Below, piece after piece: positions 31,781 through 42,931 of a stretch of DNA of 64,000 nucleotides (position 1 is the stretch's first letter; every line of letters starts with the position of its first letter). The notes below the pieces were generated by a model. It searched no databases. It was given only the letters and a program-made list of their open reading frames with translations, and was not told the DNA's origin. Source of the DNA: Karstenula rhodostoma CBS 690.94 (Eukaryota; Ascomycota; Dothideomycetes; Pleosporales; Didymosphaeriaceae). The translations under genes were made by a program, and so were the position numbers. The stretch is from positions 1,128,844 to 1,192,843 of the forward strand of contig MU001507.1 of NCBI GenBank assembly GCA_010093485.1, read 5' to 3'.

Positions 31781-33836
31781 TCACGCCCTCCCTTCAAGCC
31801 ATTCAGCAGCTCTTTCCAGGCCCTCGTTGAATTGATATAGGGAAGCCAGGAGTCCGCCACCGACGGAGCCCACTTGACGTCCGACCTTGTCAATCAACAT
31901 GCTCAGAGGTGTTTCTGGGCCCTCATCCTCACGTCCTTCTTGTCTTGCGCGCTCACGTCCGCTCTGGATGGCTGCTTGTATTTCAAACATGTTGGCATTG
32001 AGCTTGCTTTTCGCTTCTGCCTTTGCCTTCTCAGCGTCATATACAGCTCGCTCATCGTCCATCTCCAGCGTAGTCTCATGACGGTGGTTCTGGATCTGCA
32101 AGATCTCCTTTCGCCGTTCCAAGTTGTTTTTCCTCAGTAATTTCCTCTTCTTGAAGCTTGCACTAAGGGTATCGTTGGCATCTTGGAGATCCATCAGCTT
32201 CTCTACCAGGCCCTCTTTGAAGGCGAGTGCGAGATTGATGTGCCCTCGAAGCTTCTTCCGCCGCGACGAGTCCTCCGCCGTCTGCATCTTGGCAGCCATG
32301 CGCTGAACCTGATGATCAATATTCTCCTCGAGCATCGTGCGCGTTGTGTCTGCCACGGTGATGCCTCTCACAGTGGAACCCTTGATGCGCATAACAGAAA
32401 TCGCTTGCTTGGGTCCAGAAAACTTGGGTCGTTTGCGCGTTGGTTTGGTGTCGATCCGTTTTACAGGCTCCTCTCTAGGAGCTGGCAATACACGGACATC
32501 AGGTTCGTCCTGCTCCGAGGGTTGGTCTTCTCCAGACTCCTCTTCTGCCGACGAAATCTCGACTGGTTCTTCCTGGTGATGCACAGGCTGTTCATCTTGT
32601 CTCCGTTTCGCGCGTGTTTTCCGTGTGCGATCGACTTCGGATGAAAGCTCGTCGGCCAAGTCTTCGGTATTAGCGGACTCGTGCGCCTCGGGGCTCGTCT
32701 TTTTCCGTCCGTAATTCGTAGCTGCCGGGGTTAACTGGACCTCGTCCGCCTTATCTACGATGGTGCGCTTGGGTCTGCCGCGCTTGGCAGGTACTAGAAC
32801 TGTGGTCTGATCAGACTGTTGTTTAGGAGGCGGTCGCAGCTGCTCTTCAGGCGCGACCGGAGTCGGGGCCGTTTCGGAGCTGGCTGGCGATGAGAGCTCG
32901 TCCACTTCATCCTCGTGTTGGGCAACGGAAGGTACAGCTGGCTGCTTGCCCACTACTCTCGGGGTGACGCTAGCTGGTGCCGGCGTCAGTTCGTCTTCCT
33001 CCTCTTCAAGAGCAACATTGGGAGTCGCAGGGTTGGGGACCCGAGACGTTGATTGACGAGAACGGCCATTTGGAAAGACGGTGGGGGTTTCTGGTGGTGC
33101 TTCGGTCGACTTGGGCCTGCGCGCAGATGGTCGCGAGCGGACAGAACTTGTTGCGCTTCCTCTGGCGCTTGGCGTTCTCTCCTGATGTGTGGGTGTCTTC
33201 GAAGCCAGCACGGAGCGGACAACAGTATCAGCTACGTGTTTACGCAAACTGCCAACCCCATCCAGCACTGTGGTCAACTCGTCCGGCTCGTCGTCCATGT
33301 CCTCGCGTATTGGCGATACTGTGCCCACCACCCTTCTAGGCTGCTCAACCGAATGCGTCTCGTTGTTCTGATCTGGACTGAGCTCGTCGGGTTCACCGTC
33401 GTCCTCGAGGGTTTGTGCATCCTGGGAGCCCCGCTTCCTCTTTCCCAGCTGCGGGGTCGCGAATGCTTTTGGTGTCGCATGCCGCCTGACGCTGCTGCTT
33501 CCGTGTACCGATGCGCTGCGGGGGCGTTTTGCGGATTTGGGTCCCGTGCTCGGAGTCTGCTGCTTTGGCGTGGGCGTCGGTTGGGTGCGTTGGGGAGGAA
33601 CCGACGAATGCTTTGCAGCCGAGGGCGCGAAGTTGAAGCTAAAGTTGAAGTCGGTGATGGCAGAAGAGGTGCTGCGAAGATTAGTTTGGTGAGCCCACGC
33701 AATGGTTGTGCTAGATGCTCACCCAGCACCGCGCTTGCGTTGCTGCCGTCGCGCCTCGCGTTCTGCGCGGTCTGTCGCACGTTAGCCTGGTGGACAACAG
33801 GGACGCGCACGTGATGTGCATACCGATCGGTGCCAT
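31781..33836 (-). CDS. AME1: AT-hook inner-kinetochore protein, AME1/Mis17 (CENP-U)-like
   Basis: Likely fungal CENP-U homolog, a COMA-complex subunit linking centromeric nucleosomes to the Mis12 complex. Exons on the minus strand: 33836-33824 (13 bases, ATGGCACCGATCG), 33771-33723 and 33671-31781; the sum is 1953 bases, 650 residues, all phases fit. Order: basic MAPIDRAEREARRQQRKRG N-terminus, an ITDFNFSFNFAPSA segment, a long disordered acidic/Ser-rich region with five DEL(S/T) motifs, an AT-hook (KRGRPKR, about residue 320), then ISVMRIKGSTVRG and a long coiled coil (about 470-610). The C-terminal coiled coil plus the VMRIKG element matches proteins annotated as AT-hook motif family in Aspergillus. 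The ortholog assignment is from memory and is the main uncertainty; the gene model is firm. Confidence 0.72.
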
Positions 33837-34082
33837 CGCAGGCGGCTTCGAAGCTGAGATATGGGAACAATGGACGTCGTCGCGTGTGGTGGTCGTGTTG
33901 ACTGTTTGTGCATCGTTGACGCGACGGACTGGACCCGCCCCAGCCAGGAACAGGAACGCTGGGGATCGTCTCCACTGTCTGCCCCGAGCGTCACCCGCCA
34001 ACATCCACATTTGATTGAAGCTTTGCAGTGTGCACCAAAACCCCCCAGTGTCAACAATCCCGCGCATTCGGTACGCATCGCA
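33837..34082. promoter_or_regulatory. Bidirectional promoter AME1-like / EMI1
   Basis: 246 bases between two divergent start codons. Confidence 0.5.
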
Positions 34083-35075
34083 ATGGGCTGGCTTTGGGGC
34101 AGCAGCGACAGCTCAGACGCAAAGAGCAACCTCGACCCGTCTCTGCAAGACTTCCTGAAGAAAGAAGCCCCGACCGGGCCCACGCCTTCGCTGCCGTCGA
34201 AACCCGCCGAAAGGCCCAAAGAAGCCGCGCAGCCAGCGCAACAACAGCCCGCAGCGCCCGAGGGGCCCTTGGTTCCGCCGCAATCGCAATTTCAAGACGG
34301 CCGTTATGCGCACCTCTGGAAGGGCTACGTGCCCCAGAACGATCTCGAAAACCGCGCCAAGACAGAGCAGGACAAGCTCAAAGACATCGTGGATTCCTTC
34401 AACGACCGCAAGGCCGAGATCGGACGGATAGCCCTGGAAAACTGCGCCTTGGAGTACATGGAGCAATTCGACTGCTTCCGGGCGCCCAAGACGTACTGGC
34501 AGACGGCCACCCTATGCTCCGCCGAGTCCAAAAAGTTCAACCGCTGCTACGACATGCAGTCCAAGTTCCTCAAGGCACTGGGCTACCTGACCTTGGACGT
34601 CCGGAGCCCCGAGGACAGCGAGCGGATCCAGATGCATGCCGACAAGCTGTATCAGCAGATGATGGAGCAAGAGGCCGCCATCGACAAGGCGAAGGAGGAG
34701 GGCAGAGAGCCACCCAAGTATGAAAGCGTACTCTCAAAACAGAACATCGCACGCGCCATGTCGGGCGCTCCCGTGTCTGCGGCACCAGTCGCGGGCAAGC
34801 CTCAGCCAGACGACGGCACGCAAGACCTCTGGAAACTCATAAAGCCTGACTCGCGTGCCAGATATGAGGCGCTGCTGGCTAAAATGACGCCTGCGGAGCA
34901 GGACATCGAGAAGGCCGCATTGGTGGGCGAGATACAAGCAGACATTGGCCAGGCGAAGCAGGTGCAGGATACATACATCGAGGAGCGAATAAACCGCATG
35001 AAGAGAAGAGAGGCGGGACAGTCTACGATAGGCGATACCATCAAGAGGCTGTGGGGATGGGACCGGAATGCATAG
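34083..35075 (+). CDS. EMI1: EMI1-like twin CX9C protein (DUF3128 family)
   Basis: Homolog of yeast early-meiotic-induction protein 1. Single exon, 330 residues, start MGWLWGSSDSSDAKSNLDPSLQDFL. The core RYAHLWKGYVPQ is followed by a twin CX9C pair: CALEYMEQFDC and CSAESKKFNRC. That is the signature of small mitochondrial intermembrane-space proteins oxidised by Mia40. The rest (FLKALGYL, then Glu/Lys-rich helix, then WKLIKPDSRARYEALLAKM) is longer than in yeast and probably helical. Role in fungi is poorly known (sporulation and mitochondrial function in yeast), so localisation is inference from the CX9C motifs. Divergent from the AT-hook gene. Confidence 0.83.
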   Translation: MGWLWGSSDSSDAKSNLDPSLQDFLKKEAPTGPTPSLPSKPAERPKEAAQPAQQQPAAPEGPLVPPQSQFQDGRYAHLWKGYVPQNDLENRAKTEQDKLKDIVDSFNDRKAEIGRIALENCALEYMEQFDCFRAPKTYWQTATLCSAESKKFNRCYDMQSKFLKALGYLTLDVRSPEDSERIQMHADKLYQQMMEQEAAIDKAKEEGREPPKYESVLSKQNIARAMSGAPVSAAPVAGKPQPDDGTQDLWKLIKPDSRARYEALLAKMTPAEQDIEKAALVGEIQADIGQAKQVQDTYIEERINRMKRREAGQSTIGDTIKRLWGWDRNA

Positions 35076-36174
35076 GTCTGCTGTTGTAACAATATGTACC
35101 AACTTGTATCAATATCACGACTTTACGCCCTCCGGCCTTGCTGTTGCTTGACACGAATCGCTATTCCGTTGTCTAGCGAAGCTGTTCCCTCTCTAGTGCT
35201 GGGATAGCTGAATGACTGGGTCTAGGTACATCACCTGTCATCGCACAGACGCATGGAACCGCCCTTGACACCCTTCAACGATAGCAGTATCTTATTCTGC
35301 ATACATGTATCTTTCCTCTTCTTACTCAGCTATCTGCCAGGAAGCTGCATAAGATCAAAATATATTGGTTACATGCCGTGTTCATCGGGAAGGCGCAATT
35401 CAGCCACCTCATTCACAACAACCAATGACGCGAGCTAAGAAACATTATGGTGAGTGCAAAAGCCATGAGCTCAGGTTAGACGAGTCTCATGACGCGGAAC
35501 ATGTTCCATAAGAAAATCGATCTGGCCCCGTTATAGTCACACAGAATCAATAAAGTCCCATGGCAAATCGAGAGTTTATCGCCAAGGATATCTGCGGTAC
35601 CGCTTCCGTATTTCCCACGGTATCAACCGATCACGACTCATGGACATATGTGGGAGAGTGTTACGTTGATGGAATCATGTTTGGTGGAGCGTGAGATGTC
35701 AAATAGGAGCTGAAGATTGTGGATTAGGTGTTTCCATATCCGCCGAGCTGTTGCCGGCTCTTTGTTTCTATCTGTTCCTACGATGGCTTACGCCTCATGC
35801 CAAAGGGAAACGGTTTATCATTGAGATGTACACATATGGAACAAAGGATTGGACCTTTTTATAGTTCCTTTGTCGTTATACATTGGACAATATCATTGTT
35901 TGCTACCAACCCCTTGTGCGTTGCGCCCATGGAGCAGGTCACATCGTCCTGATTTTAAGTCTCATGCATCCTCGTAGACGGTTTCTGACCTTCGATTCAA
36001 GATACCCTTATATTCTCGATCGGACCGCATCCAAATTAATACACTTTGAGCTTCCACGCGACCGTTCCTTGCCATTATCATTTGTGCCTCACGATCTGCA
36101 CAGCACCTCCCCACAAGCGTGAGCCACGCTTGCCCTTACTGTATCCACGCCCACCTCACACATTTCCACATCCC
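35076..36174. other. 1.1 kb intergenic, nothing recognisable
   Basis: 3' flank of EMI1 and promoter region of the following gene. Only short frames. Confidence 0.4.
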
Positions 36175-39100
36175 ATGGCGGATCACCTAAACCTCGCCGC
36201 CGCATGCATTAGCGTGATTGGCTTCCCTCACTGGGACAATCAGCCTCTAGCTCTCCTTACTCTTGTCGCTGGCGCGCTTCCCGGAAAATGGTTCAACCCT
36301 GTCCGGATCGGCCGCAAAGCCCAGAATCTCACGAGCGGCTTGCTTCCGCTGTTTCATGCCGAGGGGAACTCATTGGGACCATTTAATCAGAGTATCACTT
36401 TTGATTTTAGCAACCCAGGGTCGACTAATTCACCGGCTGGGTCTAAGTCTTCGCACGAATCGTCGCATGGAGTTACGTTCGACGAGAAAACAAGTTCAAA
36501 CCCGCCATACCAGCAGGATACTATCTATGTATCAGTTAGTGCCGAGAACAAAACAACAACCTCTTCGACTCCTACTTCATCTTCGCACCTTCCACCATCA
36601 CAAAACAGCACAGCTGTTGAGAGCGATACAACCATGGATAATGGTACACTTCCCAAGGTCAATGTTTCTTCTTGGACCCCGCCATCCCCTCACAACAGTG
36701 ACTCAGCTGTAGACAATGACATTATTGGCATCGACAAAATCATAAACAATGGCATGCCGACAAATAACAAAATACCTACAAACAGCAACACAACCGCCGA
36801 GAATGACACATCTACTTGGTTAGCTGGCCTTTCGTCTTGGTATAAGAAGTGGTTTCCAGATATTAACCACTCAAGTACTGACAGGGTACCGTCACCCAAT
36901 GACTCTGCCAGCAACACGTCTAGTTCGGTCTCACATACATCCAAAACCTCTAGCGGTCTACCATCGGATGTCTCACCCGCCATAAATAACGACACTGCCC
37001 CAACTCCACAGCTGCCTCCGGCCTTCGCTTACGGTATGGAGCAGACTATACCAGTCGTGCCTCTCTTGGTCATCTCTTTATCTATGAGCGTTGTACTTAA
37101 CATGTTCCTCTTCCATTTCTTGCGACTATACAAGAATGCGCTCGTGGATCCTCAACCAGTCAGTCCTGCGCCCCTTGATCTTCAGCCATCAATCATCACG
37201 ACGATCGAGACTTTGCCCTTAAACCCACAGCCTATCGATCCTTCGTCTGTTGAGCTCAAGCAAACAACCGTTACCACGAGAATTGAAATTGTACCCCTGG
37301 ATCCTCCGTCAGTCGATCTTGAGCATTCAGCTATCACAAGCGTTGAGGTTATACCCTTGGATCCACCGCTTATTGATCTTCAACCATCGGCTATCACGAC
37401 TATCGAGACTGTACCTTTGGATCCTGAGCCCATTTATCTTCCGCCTACTGAACTTCAGCAATCCACAATCACTACATCGATTGATATTGTACCCTTAGAT
37501 ACTCCGTCTGTCGAACTTCAGCCATCGGTTATCACAGCCATCGAGACTTTGCCCTTGGGTCCTTCATATACCGACACGCAGGCTCAGACGGAACCAGTAA
37601 TCCCTACACTAGGCTTCTCAAGTGTATCAGGAGTGTTCGTGGATCCTATTCCTATTGCTCTCCAGCAATCAGCCATCACCACAATAATAAACACCGCACC
37701 CGTAGTTCCTTCATATACCGACATGGAGGTTCAAACTCTTCCTACAGCGCTTCCATATACCGACGTAGGGGTTCAGATAGAACCAGTCATACCTTCCCTT
37801 ACCTTCTCGAGCATTGAGCAAGTGTCTGTGGATCCGGTGCCTGTGGCTCTCCAGCAATCAGCTATCACTACGGTCATTGATACTGTACCTATGCCTCCTT
37901 CGTACTCTGACTCAGAGACTCAGACTGATCCTATACATCATTCATACACCGACGCGGAGGCACAGACTTCTTCCCTACTTCCTTCACATACTGACGTTGG
38001 GGCTCAGGTAGAACCAGTCATCTCTACTCTTAGCTTCTCGGGCATTGAGCAAGTGTCTGTACATCCAATCCCAGTTAAACTTGAGCAATCAAATGTTGCA
38101 ACATACACCGATATGGAGGCCCAGACAGAGCCTGTTCTTCTGAGCTTCTCAGAGATTCGCGAAGTTTCGTCACTTCCTACTGAGATGTTCCCTGTCATAC
38201 ATGTGTGTTCCGGTTGCAAAACAGCTTCTTCCGAACACAGGTGCTCCGGTTGTCACACTGCTCCCGAGCAAACAGACTCCGAGTGCCAAACAGATCCCGT
38301 TAAAGGAAGTGACTCAGGAACCCAAACCGAGCCAAGTGAACAGAGAAGCTCCAGTGCCCAGACAGATTTTGTTGAGCTCAAAGACTCTAATTGCCAAAAA
38401 GATTCCGTTGAGGTTGAGCACACTAATTCTGGCTGCCAAACTGACCCCATAGAGGTTGAGCACATTGACAGTGGTGTACAAACAGACTCTGCTGAGGTTG
38501 AGCAGAGAGGTTCTAGTTGCCAAACGGATTCCACAAAGATTAAGCACACAGACTCTAGATTCCAAACTGGCTCTGTTCAAAATAAACAGGAAGAGTCCGT
38601 TGCGCAAGGAGACTCCGATGCTCAAATGGAATCCGTCGAACCCACTGACTTGAGTGCATCTACGATCCCCGAACAACTCGTTTATAAGCCCTTCCCGAAC
38701 GGAAGCGTGCAGTCAATTTACCAACAACGCTCCGTCAATGACCTTGACAACATCGCTTGGCCCTACGGCCCTACTTCCCCGGCGCCCGAAGGCTGGCAAA
38801 CGCGGGAAGATTTCACGTACCCACCGACGTCCCCGCCAAAGAAACCTGACCCTAACGATCCGAATCTCAAGGGGAAGAAAGGGGTTGGGAACTTGTACAG
38901 AAACAAAAAAAGGAACTGGCAGAATCTTGAACGCTTTCGTGTAAACGACGCACAAATCGACTACGACGAGTACGTCCTAGGCCCGGGCCCTGCGTCAAGC
39001 AGTGTGGAGCGGATGAACCTCTTGTTTCGGCCCGAGCCGAAGCATATGACCGAAGAGGAAAGGGCTAAGAAGGAGAGTGAGTCGACTAGGTTGAGTCAAA

Positions 39101-39522
39101 CCGAGAAAAGGAGACGGGAGTATGCTAGGAATCAGCAGCTGGCGAAGGCTCAGGGTGAGCAGGGCGAGCAAGGGAACCCGCCCAATTTCCATTTGGATCG
39201 GGGCAATCCCAGACACTTCGAGGCACTCGGGCTCATATTGCCGATCAGACTTCCATCGGCATCAGAGGATGTGCGACGGACGCCGCAGGGAACCGTGACT
39301 CTTGCTCCACCGGCAAAAGTGAACGCTGCTAGCATCGGTGAAGTTCCTCCCATGGAGGGAGAACAACACCAAGCGGGAGCTCAGCCGAGGATCAGGGTGC
39401 CACCGACAGCAGGAGATACTAGGAATCCGGGTCCGCCAAAAGAGAATATCCTCGTGAATCCGCCTCAGAAAAAGAATACGGGCGCGAACGTTCCAAATCC
39501 AGAAAAGCCGGAGGAAGAATAA
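36175..39522 (+). CDS. Single-pass membrane protein with repetitive QT-motif cytosolic tail
   Basis: Single exon, 1115 residues, start ATG 36175-36177 (context CCCATGG). The N-terminal about 290 residues are Ser/Thr/Asn-rich with roughly ten N-glycosylation sequons (NLTS, NQSI, NGTL, NVSS, NHSS, NTSS and others). A clear transmembrane helix lies at about 293-316 (VVPLLVISLSMSVVLNMFLF). Next comes a tandem degenerate repeat with the pattern AITTIETVPLDPP, then about 15 short units of the type x-x-Q-T-(D/E)-P between residues about 460 and 810. The C-terminal 270 residues are Pro/Glu/Lys-rich and disordered. Topology (glycosylated outside, repeats inside) is inferred from the sequons and the helix. 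I do not recognise a named family. Intact over 3.3 kb despite its repeats. Confidence 0.75.
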   Translation: MADHLNLAAACISVIGFPHWDNQPLALLTLVAGALPGKWFNPVRIGRKAQNLTSGLLPLFHAEGNSLGPFNQSITFDFSNPGSTNSPAGSKSSHESSHGVTFDEKTSSNPPYQQDTIYVSVSAENKTTTSSTPTSSSHLPPSQNSTAVESDTTMDNGTLPKVNVSSWTPPSPHNSDSAVDNDIIGIDKIINNGMPTNNKIPTNSNTTAENDTSTWLAGLSSWYKKWFPDINHSSTDRVPSPNDSASNTSSSVSHTSKTSSGLPSDVSPAINNDTAPTPQLPPAFAYGMEQTIPVVPLLVISLSMSVVLNMFLFHFLRLYKNALVDPQPVSPAPLDLQPSIITTIETLPLNPQPIDPSSVELKQTTVTTRIEIVPLDPPSVDLEHSAITSVEVIPLDPPLIDLQPSAITTIETVPLDPEPIYLPPTELQQSTITTSIDIVPLDTPSVELQPSVITAIETLPLGPSYTDTQAQTEPVIPTLGFSSVSGVFVDPIPIALQQSAITTIINTAPVVPSYTDMEVQTLPTALPYTDVGVQIEPVIPSLTFSSIEQVSVDPVPVALQQSAITTVIDTVPMPPSYSDSETQTDPIHHSYTDAEAQTSSLLPSHTDVGAQVEPVISTLSFSGIEQVSVHPIPVKLEQSNVATYTDMEAQTEPVLLSFSEIREVSSLPTEMFPVIHVCSGCKTASSEHRCSGCHTAPEQTDSECQTDPVKGSDSGTQTEPSEQRSSSAQTDFVELKDSNCQKDSVEVEHTNSGCQTDPIEVEHIDSGVQTDSAEVEQRGSSCQTDSTKIKHTDSRFQTGSVQNKQEESVAQGDSDAQMESVEPTDLSASTIPEQLVYKPFPNGSVQSIYQQRSVNDLDNIAWPYGPTSPAPEGWQTREDFTYPPTSPPKKPDPNDPNLKGKKGVGNLYRNKKRNWQNLERFRVNDAQIDYDEYVLGPGPASSSVERMNLLFRPEPKHMTEEERAKKESESTRLSQTEKRRREYARNQQLAKAQGEQGEQGNPPNFHLDRGNPRHFEALGLILPIRLPSASEDVRRTPQGTVTLAPPAKVNAASIGEVPPMEGEQHQAGAQPRIRVPPTAGDTRNPGPPKENILVNPPQKKNTGANVPNPEKPEEE
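37150..38590 (+). repeat. Coding tandem repeats within the membrane protein gene
   Basis: First block: repeats of a unit around (S/A)ITTIETVPLDPP. Second block: units with Q-T-(D/E) cores. Units are degenerate and of unequal length. Confidence 0.7.
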
Positions 39523-39850
39523 GGACCGGGGTCGTCCAAGGAGACTTGGGAGAGGGTAAGTACGATTGTGTTTGCTGTATTTTGGGGTACATTTAGTAAG
39601 TTTCGCACTCATACTGTGTGCAAACAAAATATGTTTTTATAGAGTTTACGCAATAGAATGATTACACTTAGGCATATCTTTCAGTTCAAATGCTTTCTTC
39701 AAGACGTGTTCGGTGTTTGGAGTGGTGTCGAAATAAGATTGGAACACAAAGGATCAGCAATAATGCAAATTTGACTTTGGACAAAGGAATGGATAGGGGG
39801 TTCTTTGACATGGAACTTTTGGCGATGCTCTGTGACATCTGCTAAGACCA
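39523..39850. other. Intergenic, nothing seen
   Basis: Shared 3' flank of two convergent genes. Confidence 0.4.
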
Positions 39851-42655
39851 TTACCGAATCACAACCTCGACAGCAACCTCATTGCTCCACCCCGCATGCT
39901 GATTTGTTTCCTTCCAAGCTCGAACAGTGTCGATCTCGAGAATGTTTTCACACTGTTCATTGATCTTGACACATTCGGGGGAAATGGGTCGACCGAATAT
40001 GACGGCCATGAAGTCGTCTTGAATAGAGCGTTTCTTGAGGTCAGATATATAGAGACCTACAACATGTCAGCAGTTGCCTCTTTCAACAAGACTTGTAATA
40101 TGGAATATGTTGAGACGTACCATATGTGCCCAAGACCTTCAGCGAAGTCCAGACCCTGAGCTTACCGGAGTCACGCTCGACATAGGCGTCACTGTTAATG
40201 ATACCAGCAGCGCCTGTCATTTTACCCAGCAACCCAAGGTTCGCGACAGAGATATCTGCAGGACCGGCTGCACCGTGCTGCCCGCGCTCAAGCTTAAAGC
40301 TCTGTACGGGAAATGCTGACAGGATCTCCCAGCCAATGACTGACACCTCGAGATGTACGAATGCGTCGCCACTTTCTGCTGTTGTCGGCTTCGATACGTT
40401 ACCACTGGCGTGGCTTCGGATGATATAGTTTCCCTTCTCCGCACCCGGGAACTGATCCAAGCCGATCAACTCTGTAATGGGATGCTGTGTGCAGTTGAAG
40501 ACACCTAGAATACTGACGCCTGAATGCGCCATGCCAACGAACGTACTAACTTTCAAGAGAACCGTGTCGTCGTAGGAGTTGTACGCAGAGGTGCTCTTGC
40601 CAACGGTGTGAGGCCGCAGTATGACAGTGTCTCCTCGAGGAGTGTTGCCAACCATTTGGTTGATCAATGCGATGTCGTGTTTTCCAGGTACGTCAGTAAT
40701 GTATATCGGACCTCCAGAAACACAGCGCGCTGCAGCGTGGAAAGAAGCCCACTCGTGTGAGGTTTGGAACATATCCCAATCCGGCAAAATATTCAGATAC
40801 TGATTGAAGATAGCGTTGTGTGCGTTGCAGAAGATGTGCCACGGGTGTGAAGCCGGCACCTCAGGGAAGAAATCATCCGAGTTCCGTAGTAGTATGCGGG
40901 GCTTATTGGACGGAAGCTGGGAGTGGAAAATGATCTGCGGGGTTTGCGACATACAGGAGATGGCCTTCCCAGAGAAGAAACGAAGCTGGTTGATGCTCCA
41001 GGCATCCTGGTAGGCTTTGATTAGCTGCCTGCGATCAGGGGCGTCATCAAGCTCGTCCACGAAGAACTGCGCATCTGTTTTGACTGAATCTACTCCGGTG
41101 GAGCTCAGAAACTGGTAGAAGTCGTGATAGAAACGCCCGACATCTTCTTCGGCGATTGCAGTCATGGTCCCTCCAGAGACTCCATCCTTCTTACGGACGG
41201 TGATAGTTTTGTATTCATCTGCGATCTTTCCTTTGGCAGAGATTCCTCCCCAGTAGCCGAACTGTGGAACGCTTAGTACAGAAAATTCGAATCGTTTAAG
41301 ACACTTACAAGTGCATGCCAAACAGCGATATGCTTGACATTTGGATGTTTCTCGCGCACATCAGACACGGCAGCCTTCAAGCCCCTCGGAAATCCCGTCT
41401 TGGTCGCTTCAAACTCAGTCATGGCGTTTTGGAATTGATCGCCTCCTTCGTGGTCCAACGATTGCCAATTGTCGTCTATTATTAGGTTCGATATGTTGAC
41501 GTTGTTTTTCTTGAGCGAATCGAGTGCCTCAAATAATTTATCTTCTGTAAGCTTCTGTCCAATCCCGTTCCATGTGCAGTAAGCCAGTCCATCGTACCAG
41601 TTCTGTAACCATTGTGGCTTGTAGTCTTTCATAAGAGCCTCCTCCTCTGCAGCACTCTCTCCAGAGGCGGCTTGGTACCTCATAACGAGTTTGCGAGCGT
41701 GGTACATAGCAGCCGACATAGCAAATTCCAAAGATTGACCTACGGCGACGATAAGAGTAGCTGGCCCATCTTGATCGCTATCATTGCGTGAGTCTATCAT
41801 GACATTCCCATTCCCGTCATGACTCAGGGTGGTCAACACATCGTCAATCCCACTAGTCGCAAGAACAACGAGATGTGTACAGTCTTCACGTTGGAAGGCC
41901 GCCACGACGGCTTCTTTGTCTGGATTGAACTTGGCCCTGCCTTGACGTGGTGCCAGCCAAGGACTCCACAGCCTCACTAATGCAAACCATCGAGAAAAAT
42001 TGGTCGGTTTACCAAGCTTGATCTTCGAGAAGCCGGATGCCTTTCCAGATGCGGCACTGACTGTACTGGTAACACTCCATAACAAGGTTTCTGGTGTGTC
42101 GCTTCTCTCCTCTTGGATGTTCAAATTTCCAGGCAACTCGTCGATGAACTTTGTTAAATCTTTTTCCAAAGGTCTTGCTGTTTGGTACATAATATGGCCG
42201 TCGGACGTGGAGAACTGCTCATTGGCCCATTTCCAGGGCTCATCTTCGGTTGCACGGAATGCCACAGTGAAAGACACGGAGCTTCCGTGCTTAGGTAGTC
42301 CCGCTAAATCGAGGGTAAACCATTTGCGATGAAGGTCTGTCTTCGCATCTTTGTTGGCCCATAACTTGAGATCGTTAGCTAAAAAGTGCAGAGAGTCAGC
42401 AAATCATACAAGAGACGGGGGCTGTTCAGCTTGCTCCAGTTTCAAGCTTGCCCACTTCTCTCGGTCATCAAAGTTCGTGTGTAAAGCGACATCCCACGGT
42501 TTCTCGGTCGAGCTCTCAATCAATACTGTGAATTTGACCTATCCCAATCAGTGATCAGGACGAAAGGGAATGGAAGGTTGACTTACATGTTGTTTCTGGG
42601 CTGGAACTACAGTTGTTTGCCCTAGAGGAGGGTAGCACGTAAGGGATGCGTACAT
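39851..42655 (-). CDS. Glycoside hydrolase family 36, SIP1/raffinose-synthase-like
   Basis: Probable alpha-galactosidase or galactosyltransferase acting on raffinose-family sugars. Exons on the minus strand: 42655-42587, 42538-42410, 42364-41309, 41261-40121 and 40056-39851; the sum is 2601 bases, 866 residues, every phase consistent. The central TIM-barrel shows WCTWNGIG, ISNLIIDDNWQS, FGYWGGIS, and DSVKTDAQFF, where the Asp of KTDAQ is the expected nucleophile. RNSDDFFP carries the expected acid/base Asp. The N-terminal beta-sandwich region and the C-terminal beta domain (VSVIGWEILSAFPVQ, then GLYISDLKKR) complete the protein. No signal peptide, so cytosolic. The substrate cannot be decided from sequence; SIP1-like proteins in fungi are mostly uncharacterised. 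Divergent from the TyrRS gene. Confidence 0.9.
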
Positions 42656-42931
42656 AGTCTACGAAGCTTAGGATTAGAGGACGTGGAAATCGCAATTGGG
42701 CCCAAGAGAGCTGTCAATCCGTCCGGCGGAGAAGAGAGAAGACTCCAGGTCTGGAGGGCTAACAGATGGTAGAGTGGAGCACCTCGGTGACGTGTGCGGA
42801 GTAGGTTGGTCGGGGTCAGCTCCTCCGTCAGGCCGTCCAATCAGCGTGCGACAAGCCCCGACGCGCGAACTTTTGAGCTTCGCGACATTGCGACCTGCTC
42901 CAGCGCGAACCCTCCCGGAGCATTGGCGACC
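42656..42931. promoter_or_regulatory. Bidirectional promoter GH36 / mitochondrial TyrRS
   Basis: 276 bases between divergent start codons. Confidence 0.5.

Noticed and set aside
33053..33814. 253-codon plus frame antisense to the AT-hook gene
   Set aside because: Crosses the exons and introns of a well-fitted minus-strand gene; Cys/Arg/Trp-rich, no family.
37560..38590. Coding repeats as a transposon or satellite
   Set aside because: The frame is open and units encode conserved QT cores within one gene.
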